A stretch of DNA of 64,000 nucleotides. Origin: Litomosoides sigmodontis. Taxonomy: Eukaryota > Nematoda > Chromadorea > Rhabditida > Onchocercidae. The stretch is from NCBI GenBank assembly GCA_963070105.1, contig OY718804.1:10555817-10619816 (forward strand), given 5' to 3'. The notes beneath the pieces are model-generated. The model saw only the letters and a list, made by a program, of their open reading frames with translations. It did no database searches and had not been told where the DNA came from. A program made the translations under genes and the position numbers. Positions 23,488-37,916 of the stretch are shown one piece after another. How positions within the stretch are numbered: position 1 is the stretch's first letter; every line of letters starts with the position of its first letter.

Positions 23488-26400
23488 AATTCCTTCTTTT
23501 CCGTCTTCTCTTTGCTCTTGCAATGTTGCTCTTCTCCTTTTACCCTTTCCTCTCCTACTCTCAACTTACTCTGCTTCTTCCATGTGTTATGTTACACCTG
23601 TCGGGAATGAGTAAAAGTGTCTGTCATTACAGGTTCCTGTCCACAGGCACTGTTTACCAGCAGCCACTTCCCTCTCACTCCTTTGCGCGTGTGCGCTCTT
23701 TTCGTCTTCCCTCTCTGCCCAAATTCGGTGTCTCACCTCTCCTCTCATTTCCTCCTCCAAAGAAGTCAAGGGAGGAAAGATAAAAAGAAAATTAAAAATA
23801 ACTAGAGAAAACCGGTACGTCATGTCTTTTGCTTTTTCTGCGTTCTTGCACTGCTGGAACACTACACTATTTTGTCGATCCTACACTTTCCTCTGTTTTC
23901 TATTCTACGGTATTTTTTTTAAACCATCGTCCTCTAATTGCCAATCTTTCAAATCTAACCAATCTCTAGCATCTCTCCCCTCTCTATCTCTCTCTCTTTC
24001 TCTCTTCATATCTCTTCAGCTTTCCAATTACTACTAACTCTTCCTCAGTGGCATTCTGGAAAGGAAAATTTGGATTTCAGTCCGTCTGAAGGAATTACGG
24101 GAATTCTAATTTTCATCTCCAATCAGCGGATTTGACTTATTCGTCAGATTTTCGGATTCACTGATATCTACAAGTGAAGTCTGAACGTTAGCGCATATCC
24201 AACCGGCGACGGATAACAAATATTCATCAAAGAGACGGGGAGAACGGTTGAATCCAAACGGAGTGTAGCGGAAGGATGAGGGCTGGAAAGCTTACAGTGA
24301 GAATCAGAAGGACCATCTCCATCAGATACCTTTAGCACCACAAGGAGGATCTTTCTCTACCTCACTAAAAGCAGACGACAGATTAGCGGAAGGTCGAGTT
24401 TTATTTCAACTAAAAATTTAGAAAGCATCTTGAATTTTGCTAGGTCGGTTGTGAAAAAGTTTAGAAAAATGTTGTTGTTGCAGGAAAGAAATTAGTGCCT
24501 CGATGACAGGTGTCAATCAGTTACTCTGTGCAGCTCGACCTATTTCCAAATATGTAAAATGGAAACCTTTCAGCAGAAGAATCGACGGAAGAGCTCTTTA
24601 GATTGATCGATGGAATTCCGTACTTATCAGATCAGGTTAATCTTCGGCAACAATCTATAATATGGCCTTCACAACCAAAAAAAAAAAAGAAATTTGAACA
24701 AATAAATTATTCAACCTATAGCAGCGATGGCATCGATTCCGCCGTTTATTGGGTAAGATTTGAAAATTCTAGCATTTGTTAGGTAAGACTGAGTTAGGTA
24801 ACATTAGCTCCTTCTTTAACTAGTTAGCTGTCCATTGAAATTATGAAATATACGAGTTATCTATCCCATTTTTTTTTACTTTCTTTCTCTTTCAAATTTT
24901 ATAACTTGAATTGTTGACTGAAATTGCGAATTCTCCAATAACAAATGTATATCTTCTGTCAAATCATCTATCCGTAACTCTCATCGAAATGATTTTGTTG
25001 AACGAATTAAATCCAACCATAACAAATATGAATTCCTTATTGTATTATTTATCAACTTCTAAAAGTTGCATTTCGACGGTAGGAGATGTGAATTTTTCAC
25101 TCCATTGTTTGTGCTTATCGCTAACTTATGATTTAAGCGATTGATCATATGATAATATATTGCTTGCTGTCGGTGTGTTTCGACATATATTCCAACAAAT
25201 GGCGCAATTCATCACGTATCCCTCAAAAATTATTAAACAAATGGTCAAATATAATTTATGGCTGTAGGAGAAGCGGTAACAGTGCTGCGGTAGGAGGATG
25301 ATGGACGAGGAAGTGTCGGGGAGGTATAAACGCCAAGACATGTAACTCAAAATTTACATCAACCCGAATTGTACGGGGAAATTGAAGTGGTCATTTGCGC
25401 ATGCAATTCTTTTTCGCATAAAGGATTTATTTCATTTGGAAGACATTTAAAAAAACAAAGTTGAAAAGATAATTTTTAAGAAATGATCGTTTCATAATTT
25501 CATTAAGCGAAGATTTAAGCCAAAAGTAACCTTTAAAAGGCAAAATTTTTTATTGAAAATTGTGCTAAATGACTGAAAGAAATGGTGGAGAAGTATTGAA
25601 GAGAAAATATCGGAGAAATATTAGTATTGAAGAAAATTTTAATAATTATGTTAAATCACACTTGGACAACAATTGTATACCACAGTATCACCGATCGCGA
25701 CCGCATCACTTTAGGCCTCACATTTTAAGGAACTTTTTCCGGAAATTGACATATTATTTGGAATTATCATAATAAATAACAATGTCAAAGCATGTTTATC
25801 ACGATTTCCGTTATCATCAGTATTTTACTTCCATTATTATTTGGTTATTTTTAGGTGCACTCAATTGATCGGATCGACCTTTTTTTTAATGCTATTTGAA
25901 GATTTTATTAATTAATCAGCGATTACTAACTTTCTCAAAAAATTCAACCTTTTATTGCTGTTTGCCCAATTTGATTTTCATTTATTTTCAGAAAAACTGT
26001 GAATTATAGTTGCTTTGTGAATGAATATTATTGATAACTAAAAGTTAAAGGGAGAAAGGAAATCGGTCCCGATCACCAAATTCGTTTACAACATATCAGA
26101 GAGCTTCTGTTGCTGCTACTGATTATCAACATTGAGATCTGGAGATTTTGCGGCTACTCCCTCTTCCTGATCCCATTACTCGTTGATCCCTGACGATCAG
26201 CTGAAGCGGTCGCTTTCCTTTTATCTAAATGTGCACTTTCTTCCCTCAAAACTTTTTACACATCCATCTTACAATTTTACATCCACTTATCTCCGCTCCA
26301 CTCAACAAACATATCCTTACCGATAAACTCTTAGCACAGTAATAGCGGAAAATGCTGAGGTAGAAGTAGAACGATGAAGACGACAGAATTATCTTGCCTC

Positions 26401-27013
26401 ACCTTTAACAATTTTGATCAATCTCATCCTCTCTTTCATCTTAATGCTTAATGCTTTCCTTTCTATCGCTCTCCCTCTCTCCCTCTCTCTCTCTCAGACT
26501 CTTCATCCCCTTTCCTGGTCATTTCAAATAACCAATTGAATCGGACCAAATCAAATCAAATTATATTCATGTAACAAACGCACCATTGTACAGCTGCCAT
26601 TTGTACGCTTCAATGAACAATCTCTTATTGTTCCTTCCTCCACTCGCGCTATCTGTGATGCAACCATTTTCAGATATTACGGTACCACTGTCGGTCGAAT
26701 TTAGGAATGAATAATTTCGCAACTTCGTACTAACTCAATTACTAACCCTCAACTGAGTGAGCAATAGTTGAATACATTAATGCAACAAATAAATGACCTT
26801 TTTATTTTCATAAATTATTTCAACTTTTTTGAGCATTCATTTATTCTCTGAAATATTTCTGGAAGACTTTTTCATTACTTTCCATCGAATTATTATTCCT
26901 TTTTAATTGGTTACAATTAACGTTTCACGTATTTTACGTATTTCATACTTTGTCTTCAAATCAGAACTTCTTATCACGGGTTATTAGGACGAGAAAAAAG
27001 ACAAAACGTTGAA

Positions 27014-27014
27014 A

Positions 27015-27039
<25 letters not shown>
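27014..27039 (+). repeat. (AG)n microsatellite
   Basis: Thirteen uninterrupted AG units in intergenic DNA. Confidence 0.9.
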
Positions 27040-27045
<6 letters not shown>

Positions 27046-28951
27046 GAAAGGAGTTTCTGAGAGGATACTTGGAGCTGAAGAAGAAGTAGCAAAGGTTAAA
27101 TGTAATATCTTCATGGTTTTTTTCCCTTCACTTCACCATCTCACTCTCTTCGTTTGAGACAGTTTGTTTATACCGTTCGTTGCCACGGACTACCGCTATA
27201 TACTGACGGATAAACTTGCAATATGCAAATCCCTCATCGGATATTATCAAGAGAATGCTCCATTATGCAAATGATACATACATATAACCCAAATCTAGCA
27301 ATTCTTCCTTTTTTTTCGACGGCGTAATTTGATGCCATGCCAAGAAGTGTTTTTATTCAGACGCAATGAAAAGGGATATGAAGGAAAGTAATAAAGAAGA
27401 CAATAAACAGCGGCTTAACAGGCTGAAAACAGAGTATCACAAATATTTACCATTTATTTTTACGTCATTTAATTCAGTTATGCAGGTGTACCACTCACTT
27501 TTGAGGTTGCACGACGAATAATTTGCGAAAAAAGCTGAAGGCAAATCAAAATATTTATAATATTTAATTGATATTTTTAAAATATATACATTTCAAATAT
27601 AAGTAATATACACTGGAAATATTGCGCATAAAATTACGTTATAAAAAGCACTTTGCGGTGAAATTGTAAGAAAAAAATTCCTTAAAATTAATGGGAAATT
27701 AAAGTAAAAATCAAATAGTAAAATTTGTTTTTTTTATTAAAATATTTCTAAATGCACTTCGTTTCGTATTCAAACAGACGAGTAAATAGCGACAGTTATG
27801 AGCATATTTTCCGTCAATTGAAAAAAATTATTGTTAAAAAGTTCAATGTGCGATAAGATGTGATCAACTTATTTATTGAATTGCTTCGTCAGAAATTTTC
27901 AAATTTTAATAAAAAATAAATAAAGGCTTAAAAGCAAAAATATTGTAAACAAATTGATTGGAAAACTTTTTTCATTATTTTCATAAAATATAGCTAACGA
28001 TAAAAGAAATATAAATTTCCAGTGAAGCAATTCAATCTGTTTTTAATAAAAAAATCTATTAAACTTCTTCCACAACGTCTTTTTCAGCAATAAAATATTG
28101 AAATTCAAATCAAACGTTACACGGCAAAGAAGACGACGATCGTTGGAGGTTAACTGTTGGACCGATCCATTTAATCGAATAATTTTTTAGGCCAATGCAC
28201 CATCAATTTAACCATTTAAATCACTTTACAATTTGCCTCTCCCTCACTCCTTTAGTCCTGAAACAAAAATAAGTTTAGTTAGATTTAAAAAATTTGGCAA
28301 ATATATCTCAGGAAAGTTCATACAACTATAGTAAGGCTTAAACCACAGATATACTCAAGTTTGAATTAAAGAAGTTGGACACAACTCTAGATTCTGGTCA
28401 GAATTATGTAGCTTAAGCATAGAGTTTAGCAATTGTTCTTTTAAAAAATAGTTTAAAATGAGGGAGAATGAAAAAGCAATGATCAATTTTCTTTGGAGAC
28501 AAGAATTCATCAACAAACTATACTTTATCGATAATTTCCTCTTAAAGTAACTGTCGTCCACGCCACACAGCCTTTCTTTATTCTTAAAATTCATTTTTTT
28601 CCTTTATAAATATTAGAGGATAGCATCTTTCCTTGCATTGCTTTCAGGAATAAAAGAGTGAAATTTAAGGTTGTTTATTTGTCAAACTGTAACTAATTGC
28701 CTTCCTTCTTTCCCTTCTCTCTCCCCTCTATCTTTCTTTCTCTTTTTCTCTCTCCCTCTCTCTCTCTCTCTTTTGTTTAACACATCAATCAATCCTTTTC
28801 TTTCATTTTGGGTGGTAGATAGAAATAAAAGTTGTTGCAGGGAAAAGGCCCGAAAAACCTGATGAATCTCTGAGGAGTGGAACTGTCATTTTGTGCATTC
28901 TTTCACAAAGGAAAAAAAGAAAATGAAAAATCCTTTGATGTTACCGTCCCA

Positions 28952-28977
28952 ACACACACACACACACACACACACAC
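28952..28977 (+). repeat. (AC)n microsatellite
   Basis: Thirteen uninterrupted AC units, followed by AC-rich sequence to about 28999. Confidence 0.9.
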
Positions 28978-30949
28978 AAGCATGCGCACACGTACACGTA
29001 GAGATCAAGAATGGTGATTCGAACTCAATTTAATTCAATTAGTCCTGTTGAAGTTTCCCTGCTCTTCCAAATATCACACTCAGTTTTCATTCCCTAACCA
29101 ACATTTTTCATTTTTAAAAACTTCAACTCTTTGTTTTTTATTTCCTCATCTCCACTCACTCTCCTTTGTCTGGCAGAAAATTCAAAAATAGGTACAGTGC
29201 ATTTCATTTCTCCTTTTTCCATCATCACTCATTCCAAACAAAACATTTCTTTCGTTTTCTCTCTCTTGCTCCTATCATATCCTCTCCCTCTCCTCCTCTC
29301 TTTCCTCCAATTGAAATATTTGATAATGTGATGTGAAAATAATTTTGTGCTGCGCGGATTGAAACCATGGCATTAACAATAAGGAACTAAAATTGAACAT
29401 TAAAATTTCGCTTCATATGCCTATTTTATTCTTTTTGCTCAATTCATTTTGAAATAGAATAATCTAAGATGGAGTGATTTTAAAAAAAAAAAGTTACTTC
29501 AAAAAATTGAAGGCAACGAAATTTCTGCAAGACCGACATGTTAAATAATTGTAAGAATTATTCATCGTCATTAACGGAATTAATTTTACATCTAATTTTT
29601 AGTCCTCTAAAAAAATGTTTAACTCTTTTTTTTTAAATAAGAAGAAAGAAGGTTGATATTTTTGTTTACACCTGAAGTTCAATAAATGAACGGTGAAAAG
29701 CTAAAAGGTCATGAGCGTTGTAAAATAACGCACTGAGTACCTTTCAAAAATTCAAGCTTAAAAAGTGGAAGTTGAAAATAATTTAATCAGTTCGTGCGAC
29801 GGGAAAGAAACCTGTTTTCTGGTCACTTTCTTCATAACTCATCCTCCCACTGTCATTTTTATCAAATGTTTACACCGAATCACCTTCACCTGCTAAAAAG
29901 TGTGACAGAGATGAGAATAAGGCCGGTTCGTTTCTTTTCAACCGCCAGCCTAAAGTTCCTTCCACTCATTTAATCCCACCCGAAATGACATTGCTCCCTG
30001 AAAGGCTAATGCAACAAAGCGAAATTTCAACTTTTAATGCAAATACTGCGAAAAATGAAATGGACTCAAGAAGGTCACAAATTCATTCGATTAGAATGAT
30101 GAAAGGAATTAAAGTCTCAATTATAAGTGCAAATTTCAAAATTTCATTTAATTCAACGTTCTTCGCTTTGGACCTCATAAAATTTCACAACCTTCTCATC
30201 GTCATAAAGCAACTTCCACTTCTAAAAATTTGAATTCTCAAAAATATCTCATCGGAATTTTCCTCTCCGCAATTTTTCAAACTTTCATTCTGCATTTCTC
30301 AAGTGCAATCGGTGATATCAAATAGTAAAATATGAAATAAGCGGTGACGCATGGGATGATTGAGGGTTGAAGTTTCGGACACTTGATATTTTATCATATT
30401 TTACAGCGCTTTCTATCGAAATTTAGTAAATAATTTTCATACTGCTACGCACAGAAGGGCAAAAAACAATTTTCATTAATAAATTCTAAAGAACAAAGTT
30501 TGCTGGATATTTTCGAAATTTGGTTTTTTCAGAAAGACTTTGAAGCAAACAAAAAGAATGTTTTTGCAGAAAAAAGTTCATCGAGGTTGTGCTACAGAAA
30601 ACTGAAATAACTACAGACGTGATTGCATTGCCTACTATGTTTACGTGACAAATTTATCAGTTGAAAATCAGTTTTAGCTTTAAATCTATAGGACTAGGCT
30701 TAAGGATTAGCCTGAACAACCGGAAAATGAATTCTTGAAATTAGCAAAATTCCTGAACTAATTGTAACCAACCCTTGGAAATTTTTGGTGGAAAAAAATT
30801 CAATGAAAACGAGTCAATGCTCCAATGACTAACACTGTGCTACACGGGATGGTTGACGGCTGAAAGAAGCAATTAATTAGCCGATTTGTCATTCAGCCTA
30901 ATTTTTATAGCTAACCGATAGGGACAGTGGTATTGGTTTCGGAGAATCG

Positions 30950-33900
30950 TTAGGAATTAGGAGTACCGGAAGATGATTCGGAGGACCAGGTGGTACCATC
31001 CCTGTTGCTTATTCGCTGTTGTGGAGGTGCTTTGCACGGTGTCAGCGGTATACCACCACGTGCGAGGAAGGCCTGTTCTTTTTGTCGTTTTTTCTCTTTC
31101 ATCCGACGATTTTGAAACCATATTTTCACCTAAAAATCACTTCACTTCCACAATTGTCATTTAATGATTGCACGTATCACACATATTGCTTAACTTTCGT
31201 TGTCCTTCGCGCAACTCAGCTCTTCCTCTCTCCAGCAGGACAGGTGAAGTGACCTCACTTAGCTAACGTTCTCACTCAATTGCTTTCATTGTGATTAGCC
31301 TCAAATGCTCGTCTCCAATTTCCTTCTTCCCTCTCCTGTTTTTACAAAACGAATTGCTTAGGTTAGTGAATAATTCGTGCAATTCTTCACTGATCATTTT
31401 TTCTTTTCACTTTTGCTTTCCAAGAACATTTCTAACAAAGTTTTAAATTCAATAAGAACCACGAACGAATGGATAGTTTTAATCATAAAAATTAGTGAAT
31501 AAGGAATGCGGAATTAATGGATACACGCTGCAGTGTTTGCGAATCTAAGCATTTTATACCTTAACTGGAAATTACTAAGAAATTCGAATTTGCTCTTTTC
31601 TTTAAAATCCCCATTGTTCGCTTGTTTTTGATAAATAATGAATAGTACGTTATCATTTTATGGCAAAAAATGACATTATGTGATGGCACAATTATCCGCT
31701 ACCGTATGTAACACTGATCTTGCGAATTTCGAAGTCAATTTGTGATGTCAAGAAGAGCTAACCTATCGTACCGTAAAGTCAATCATTCATAGGCTAATCT
31801 TTTCATTCGCAGTTGGAAATGAAGATGTCTTTGTGAGAGAATTGTTAGTGGGCCTAACTTCCTGATTGAATTGGGAATGGATCTGTTTGAAAGCTGACAA
31901 GCAATCAGAGTATAATTCTGTTATTTGAAACAAATCGAAAATTGTGGTGAAAGCATAGACGACACGAACAGAGGAGATATTGGCTTTTAACTCAATCTCC
32001 TAGAATTCAGTAAAATGATTAAAAAATTTCAAATTTTTGCAAAACGAAACCACTAGGATGTTTCCTTTTTCTAAATTAACAGCACAATGAGAAGGAGCGA
32101 ACGACTGCTTCCGCAATTTCATTTGCATCAGCCATACTTGTAACAATTAGGTTGCTCACACGTTCATTACTGCAATTGCTACTTAACACTGAACTTGTCA
32201 CTTTGAACTTACTTTAATGAGCGCTATCAGCTGAATCGTAAATTCTCACCTAATGTGAAGAGCGAGTTGTTGACAACAGAAATAAATTAATTTATTTTAA
32301 TTCAATTACTTATCAGATGCATTTCATTTCTTTTCTTCCATCTCAAATACAACCAACATTGTTAGATTAGCAATTCCGATGGGCGCACAGAGAGCTAGAA
32401 GAAGAATCTGTCATCTCATCATCTATCATTGATCTTTCACACTGTCTGGAGTATATCCAATACTCTCTCCCTCTCTCCTTCCTCAAACAGAACAACACTG
32501 TTGCAGACTTAAATCAAAAAGCTCACTCTGCGGAAAATGAATTAGCTGAAATGACAGGTAGCCTGGAGTTATCGTGTTAGAAAGTGAATCTCAGCAAATG
32601 AATTCCTTTTTATGATAAGCGCAGAAGTTAGCATAGGCGCAACAGTTACACTTACAATAAGAAGGACACTGTTAAGTTCTCAATTTTGTATTAATTAAAA
32701 TATGGAGGGAGTAGGAGTAGTTTTTTTTGCTGAGAGAATTTTTCAAATGTGATGCAAATATTGGCCCTTCTCGAGAGTGATTTACGACATTAGCCTCTCT
32801 GTCACAACTCAACCAATCCCACTTGTTGATTTGCTTTGTAATTTGAAAGACAAATTATTAGCAAATAAGTCTGATAGCTCTCATTACCGCTAAGAGGAAT
32901 ATGGAACAGTCATAATAGCTTTGCATCTACAAATAATGAAAATTAGACTTATATTTATTTAGTCGTTCGTAGCTTACACGTAAATATTTGAGCAGGAAAT
33001 AGAAGGCGGCAAGTTGAAAAGACACTACTGCTATGTTTATTTCTTCCTTAGCTGTTACACGTATGTGCACATATTTGCTCAATTATTTTCATTTTTCCAT
33101 TTGGAGAATTTATCTGTCGATAATTTGATGAAACAGTCGGAATAGAATAAGTGAGGTACGGTAACAGCATAATTACTTGAGTTTCGTTCAGCTGTAGTAT
33201 AGATGCAATTTCTGCGCGCCTTGTTCGATTTAAATATTTCGACGTATAGTACTCCTTTTCAAGTTCCGTTAATTGATGAGTGGTAAAATTGGTGCGCATC
33301 GCATTCGTATCTTCCACTACACGTCGTTTTGGTACTATAAAGCAGCAATGAAATCATTCGCAGATTATTCACAAATAATAAATTTTTGATGACAGTTTGA
33401 TAGCTCTTGAAACTTATGAATACTTTATCGTACTTTACTAAAACTTAAATCCCACAACAATAAACATTTCGAGATTCTGAAATGTGAGGTATTATCATTA
33501 CGCTTGTTTTCATAACATAATTATGGCTTTTTGAAAGTAATAGTAATGCCACGTTTCTAACGCTTAGCTTAGCACATAGCCAGAATTACACGTGATATGC
33601 CGTGTTCTAAGTCATAACACGCATCACTTGCTGCATATCAGAAAGTGCATCAAAATAAAAACCTGATGATTTTGTGACAGTACGTTTGATATGCATCCAT
33701 TTGTACGTGTTTGCAGTGCTCGCTGCAATCGTAGCAGCTGCAGCTGTGGAGGCAGTAGTAGCAGTGGTGGAAAGAGTAGGATGAGACTGTTGTTCGGTAG
33801 GATGAGCATTAGCAGCAGTGGGTTGATCCTGAGCATAATTCGTTGTAGCACTTGCAACCCAATGAGAAGTACTCGGAGGCAGTAGGTGATGGCCATACGA

Positions 33901-34023
33901 TGAAGTTGGCGGATAAGGTGTTGCTGGGGTGGATACATAGCTACCGGATGATGACCACTCACCATAATGAGGATAAGTGGTAGGTGGACTGGAAGAACCG
34001 ATGTAAGATTCCGTGCAACTCAT
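30950..34023 (-). CDS. ceh-13: Hox1 (labial/ceh-13) homeodomain protein
   Basis: Anterior Hox transcription factor of 232 residues in three exons: 34023-33663, 33334-33177 and 31129-30950. Phases agree. The N-terminal half is rich in Ser, Thr, Tyr, Pro and Ala. The Hox1-specific hexapeptide, TYKWMHIKR (residues about 106-114), is the site that contacts Pbx/Exd-type cofactors. The homeodomain covers about residues 130-189: [37 protein letters not shown], then [22 protein letters not shown] near its start and the NETQ motif are labial-group hallmarks. A 2,047-base intron cuts the homeodomain between positions 44 and 45. The short tail after the homeodomain ends SSSGTPNS. The ATG at 34023 is the first in frame; an acceptor lies 28 bases before it. 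Known family role: anterior patterning and cell fate in embryos. Confidence 0.92.
31130..33176 (-). other. 2 kb intron inside the ceh-13 homeobox
   Basis: The donor CAA|GTAATT and acceptor TTTTTAG|GTG flank it in phase. No coding sequence seen. It is larger than the first intron (328 bases) and is a plausible place for cis-regulatory elements, though none is identified. Confidence 0.7.
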
Positions 34024-34051
34024 CGAAAGGCGAAGGGATCGCTGCACTGAC

Positions 34052-34061
34052 CTGGAAACAG
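34052..34061 (-). other. Putative spliced-leader acceptor of ceh-13
   Basis: On the minus strand CTGTTTCCAG ends at 34052, 28 bases before the ATG at 34023. It could be a trans-splice site or the end of a cis intron after an unseen 5' UTR exon. Confidence 0.45.
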
Positions 34062-35196
34062 TGTTCCTTTAAACGAATTAATCACGAGCACTTTGAAGAG
34101 ATGTCGTAATGGAAAATTTTGCTGAAAAGAAGAATGAAATCACAGCGTGACGATGAACCACTCACCACTTTCACAATTACGTGCAATCCTCTTTCATATC
34201 TCACTTTCATAAACTGGTCACTATAAAATCGATCTAATAAGCTGAACTAAAAATTATGGTTCAACGGTCAGCTGACTAACAGTAGAGGTATGTTTGGAAC
34301 GTCGTGCTATGCAGGTTGAGTAGCTGTGGTATGAAGGAGTACAGGTAGGATATGAATGTATAAATTAAAGCACTGTTCTATAACAGCGCAAAACAAACAT
34401 ATATTACATATATATCTAAAAAAAGCAATTAATTATGGCTCGCAAATTTTATTGTTTACTATCTAATTATCTAATTCGAACGGATACTGCACGAGTTTTC
34501 TTTTAGCCTTCTTTTATTTATAAAAGAATTAAAATTCGACGTAAATTTTTGAAGTGGGAAGGTCCGAACCCTACGGAGTCAACGCTGCGGTGAGGCGATT
34601 CTGCTGCTGCTGCTGCTGCTGCTGTTCGTGCAATAAATCACGCAGTCGTACATATCACTCGGACATATCACTCTCATCCGACTGCACCACACACACACAC
34701 GCGTACACGCACACACGCAAACATGTATATATAGGAGTAAGTAGGAGTACGAATGGGATGTAATGCAAGAGATGGTTGTGTGAATGCGTGTCTTAGGGGC
34801 GTGCAGTTTGGCCGTTGAAGCGACCAATGGTGTAACGATGGCACTACGGTGACTTCGTCCTCTTACATTCACAGCACTTTCAAAATTCTACTTTAAATAA
34901 TTTCCTTCATAAAATCACCTATGCCAAATTTCCTAGTAATTGTTGGCGTGTAAAAGAAGCTAAATTCATTAAAAGCTGAAGTGATTATGTGTGATTATAT
35001 TTTATTAAATTAAATTTAATTGAATTTTGTGGTAAGGAAGGGTGAGGAAGTTTATAGGTAATATTGGATGGGAAATTCTGCCAGATAGATTGAAATGGAA
35101 ACATTTTAAAAATGATGTCTGCGATGGCTGTGGTACGCAATTTGAACTGATCCATACACATTTGCTCAGTATCAATAATTTTCCTTTGTTGCTGCA

Positions 35197-35198
<2 letters not shown>

Positions 35199-35242
<44 letters not shown>
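35199..35242 (+). repeat. (CA)n microsatellite
   Basis: Twenty-two uninterrupted CA units about 1.2 kb upstream of ceh-13. Confidence 0.95.
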
Positions 35243-35246
<4 letters not shown>

Positions 35247-37840
35247 GACACACAAATTATCCTACCAGCTCCAGTTTCTATCAATTGGCGCAAAAAAAAC
35301 ATTACATTCCTTTCCATAATGCCATTTTTACGCATCATTTTGCTTGCCGTACGGTTCAAAAAATGAGCCGCCACGGTTAGTTTGCTTTATTTTCAATTTC
35401 ATAGAACTTCCTCTTTTGTTTTAATTTCGGTTAATCGATTTCAACCCGAATAACAAGTAGTGTAGTTGACAGTGTTTCCGTTCATTATTTAATGATATTG
35501 TGACGACAACATCACTTCTTCCTCCCCTTGAACATAAGTAACGCTCGCTGCAACAGCTAACTACTTGCTTAATTAATTAATGGCTAATTAACGGTTAATC
35601 ATATAACTCCTCAATACGCTTTACTATTTTGTTTTTTTCGATTTCAAAATTAAGAAAATAGGCGCACGACTCAAAACTAAGAGTATTCGTATATTTGAGC
35701 GGTCTAAACTCCTTTTGTTTCCTTATAATGTTTATTGTTTGCTTATTGACTAAAATATTTAAGAGGTCATTTTTTAAGACTTCGCTTTGCTTAATGTATT
35801 GAAGACAAATGAGCCAAACGACTAAAATGTAATGTACAACACAAGATATCTCATCGATGAAATGTAATGGTTAAAAGATTTTCACTTCCCTTTTATTTCC
35901 TCTTCCTTTCTCTCGTTCCCTCTCACTTTTTCTTAACACTTAATCTGTGTCCAAAATGGATGCATTTAATTAACAGCAATATTTGACCACTGGTCAGATT
36001 TTTTTTTGGGAAATAGTCAACGATATCATGAAAAGTAGAGTATGTGCCCCTTTCTTTCTCTTGATTAATCAATTCAACACTCTCATACGTTTTTAATGAA
36101 TTTAAAACAATTCAAATTCAACAGAAGCGATCATCGAGCAATTGAAAACTTTCACTGTTTGTTATGAAAGACATATGTCAATGGTTTCTTTTCTGATTGA
36201 AAGAACAACGAGTCGCTAATTTTCAAATAATTATTTCATTTTTCTTTTCTTTTCTTTTTTTTGAATTATACAAGCAAGAGAATATTTGCATTTAAACTAA
36301 ATGATTGCTTTTTTCTCCCCCTCTCTTTCTCTCTCTCTTTCTTTTTTCGTTCAATTCTTTCTAAAATTTAATTCGATGAGGTGATAAAAATTTTAAGAAG
36401 GAACCTGATTTTCTACTTTATTTCTCCGCTTTCTTTCATTTTTTAAATTTCATTTCAAAAATTTTACCGAAGAAGGAAATGCAAAAAAAAGAAGGACAAA
36501 ACACTTCGAAATGCAAATAGTCAGAAGAATGTTAAATTTGAATTTAATTAAAATACTTAAAATTTAAAATGATACATTTCAAACGAATTGTCGCACGCCT
36601 GTTCCTTTTGAGAGGAATAAAGGGGTAGAGTGGGCAACGTCCATCGATGAAAAAAATGACAGATTTTACTGAACATGTAGTAATTTTGTCTCATCCTAAA
36701 ACGAATAGGAAAATTCTCATCTTATTTTTTGTTTTTTGCACAAAAATTTAAAAATAAAAAGCAAAAATGAAAAAAATTTTTTTGTTTTTATAATAAATTA
36801 TACAAAATTTTACCTGTTTAATGCGAAACTTATCGAACGCTAGATTAGTCTTATTTAATAGTTAGACATAAAGGAAATAAATAAATAAGCTAACATAAGT
36901 GCATAAATTGAAATTTAAAATGAGAAAAGTGAAATTGGGAATTGGGCTAAGTTGTTTTGTTGCACCGATTTTCTTTTAAAAAAATATATAACTTAAGCAA
37001 AAAAAATATAGAAATTAAACAAATCGTATCATTTTTTAGCAGAATTTTTTTCTCAATAATTTCAACGTAAATTAGAAACACGAAGAACGAAGAGATGGCA
37101 ATTCAAGTTTAATTTTTATATTTTTCAAGGAACAATGCACTTCGATTTTTTTTAAACTAACCTTCTTTACCTATCCTTTTTGGAATGGAGTTACTTAGTG
37201 CATTGGAATGATTGCTCATTTGATGTTCTATTCCTATTTGAACTTACACACTCACTAAACGTACGTCATCTCAATCTCAGTGCAGTTCCCAATTTCGTAT
37301 TTTTTTTAACTTTAGCCTTTTTAAAATTTTTCGCATTGTCAAAAAAGAATTAGTCGCTTAGTGATAAAAGAGCGTTTATTTCCAATTTAACAATTTCAGC
37401 CTAATATAAAATAGTTCATTTTAAAGTTCGTTTTCTGAGAAATTGAAAAATACATTTCGCAGAACACAAACGGTTAGAAAACAAATGTCACTTATCACAT
37501 TTCTTGTTGATATTTTATAATTTATTAAAATTTATTTTCAACGTGTTTGTAATTTCTCTCTAAACTTCCAAACTTCAATATAACTGAATCAGAAACAATA
37601 GGTTACTTCAGCAATTATACTAACTAAATCTATCAAAATTTTTTTGGAGCGGAAAGATTTTTATTCCAATTAAGCCATAAATTTAAATGGTAGCGTAAAA
37701 TTTTGCTACTTCAAATTTGATTGATTTTAAAAGAGGAAAGCTAATTTATGACATAATCATATCAAAGGAACAAACGTACGATTAACTTCCTCTCTCAATC
37801 ACCGCCAACTGTAAGTGTCAGAGGAAAAAAAACAGAGAGC

Positions 37841-37916
37841 AAGAGAGAGAGGAAGAGAAGGAGGGGGAGGAGAAGGAAGAGGAGAGGAGAGGAGAGGAGA
37901 GGAGGGGAAAGAGAGA
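37841..37916 (+). repeat. 76-nt pure purine tract with GGAGA pentamers
   Basis: Every base from 37841 to 37916 is A or G. The core is a tandem pentamer (GGAGAGGAGAGGAGAGGAGA) with partial mirror symmetry. Such tracts can form triplex (H-DNA) structures. No coding meaning. Confidence 0.9.

Larger units (their letters stand above)
21826..30949. other. Gene-poor interval between T-box gene and ceh-13
   Basis: About 9.1 kb with no recognisable gene on either strand. Contents include T-box 3' UTR, CT-rich pyrimidine tracts (23459-23487, 28690-28771), a (GA)n run (27014-27039) and an (AC)n run (28952-28977). Short ORFs here, such as 25569-25772, have no splice context or recognisable motif. The two regulator genes point towards each other, so both 3' ends fall here. 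Confidence 0.6.

Noticed and set aside
25569..25772. Plus-strand ORF of 67 codons
   Set aside because: A basic, His/Arg-rich frame in a desert with no acceptor, polyadenylation context or family match.
34554..34763. Cys-rich ORF over a CTG repeat
   Set aside because: Produced by the CTG microsatellite read as TGC; no gene features.
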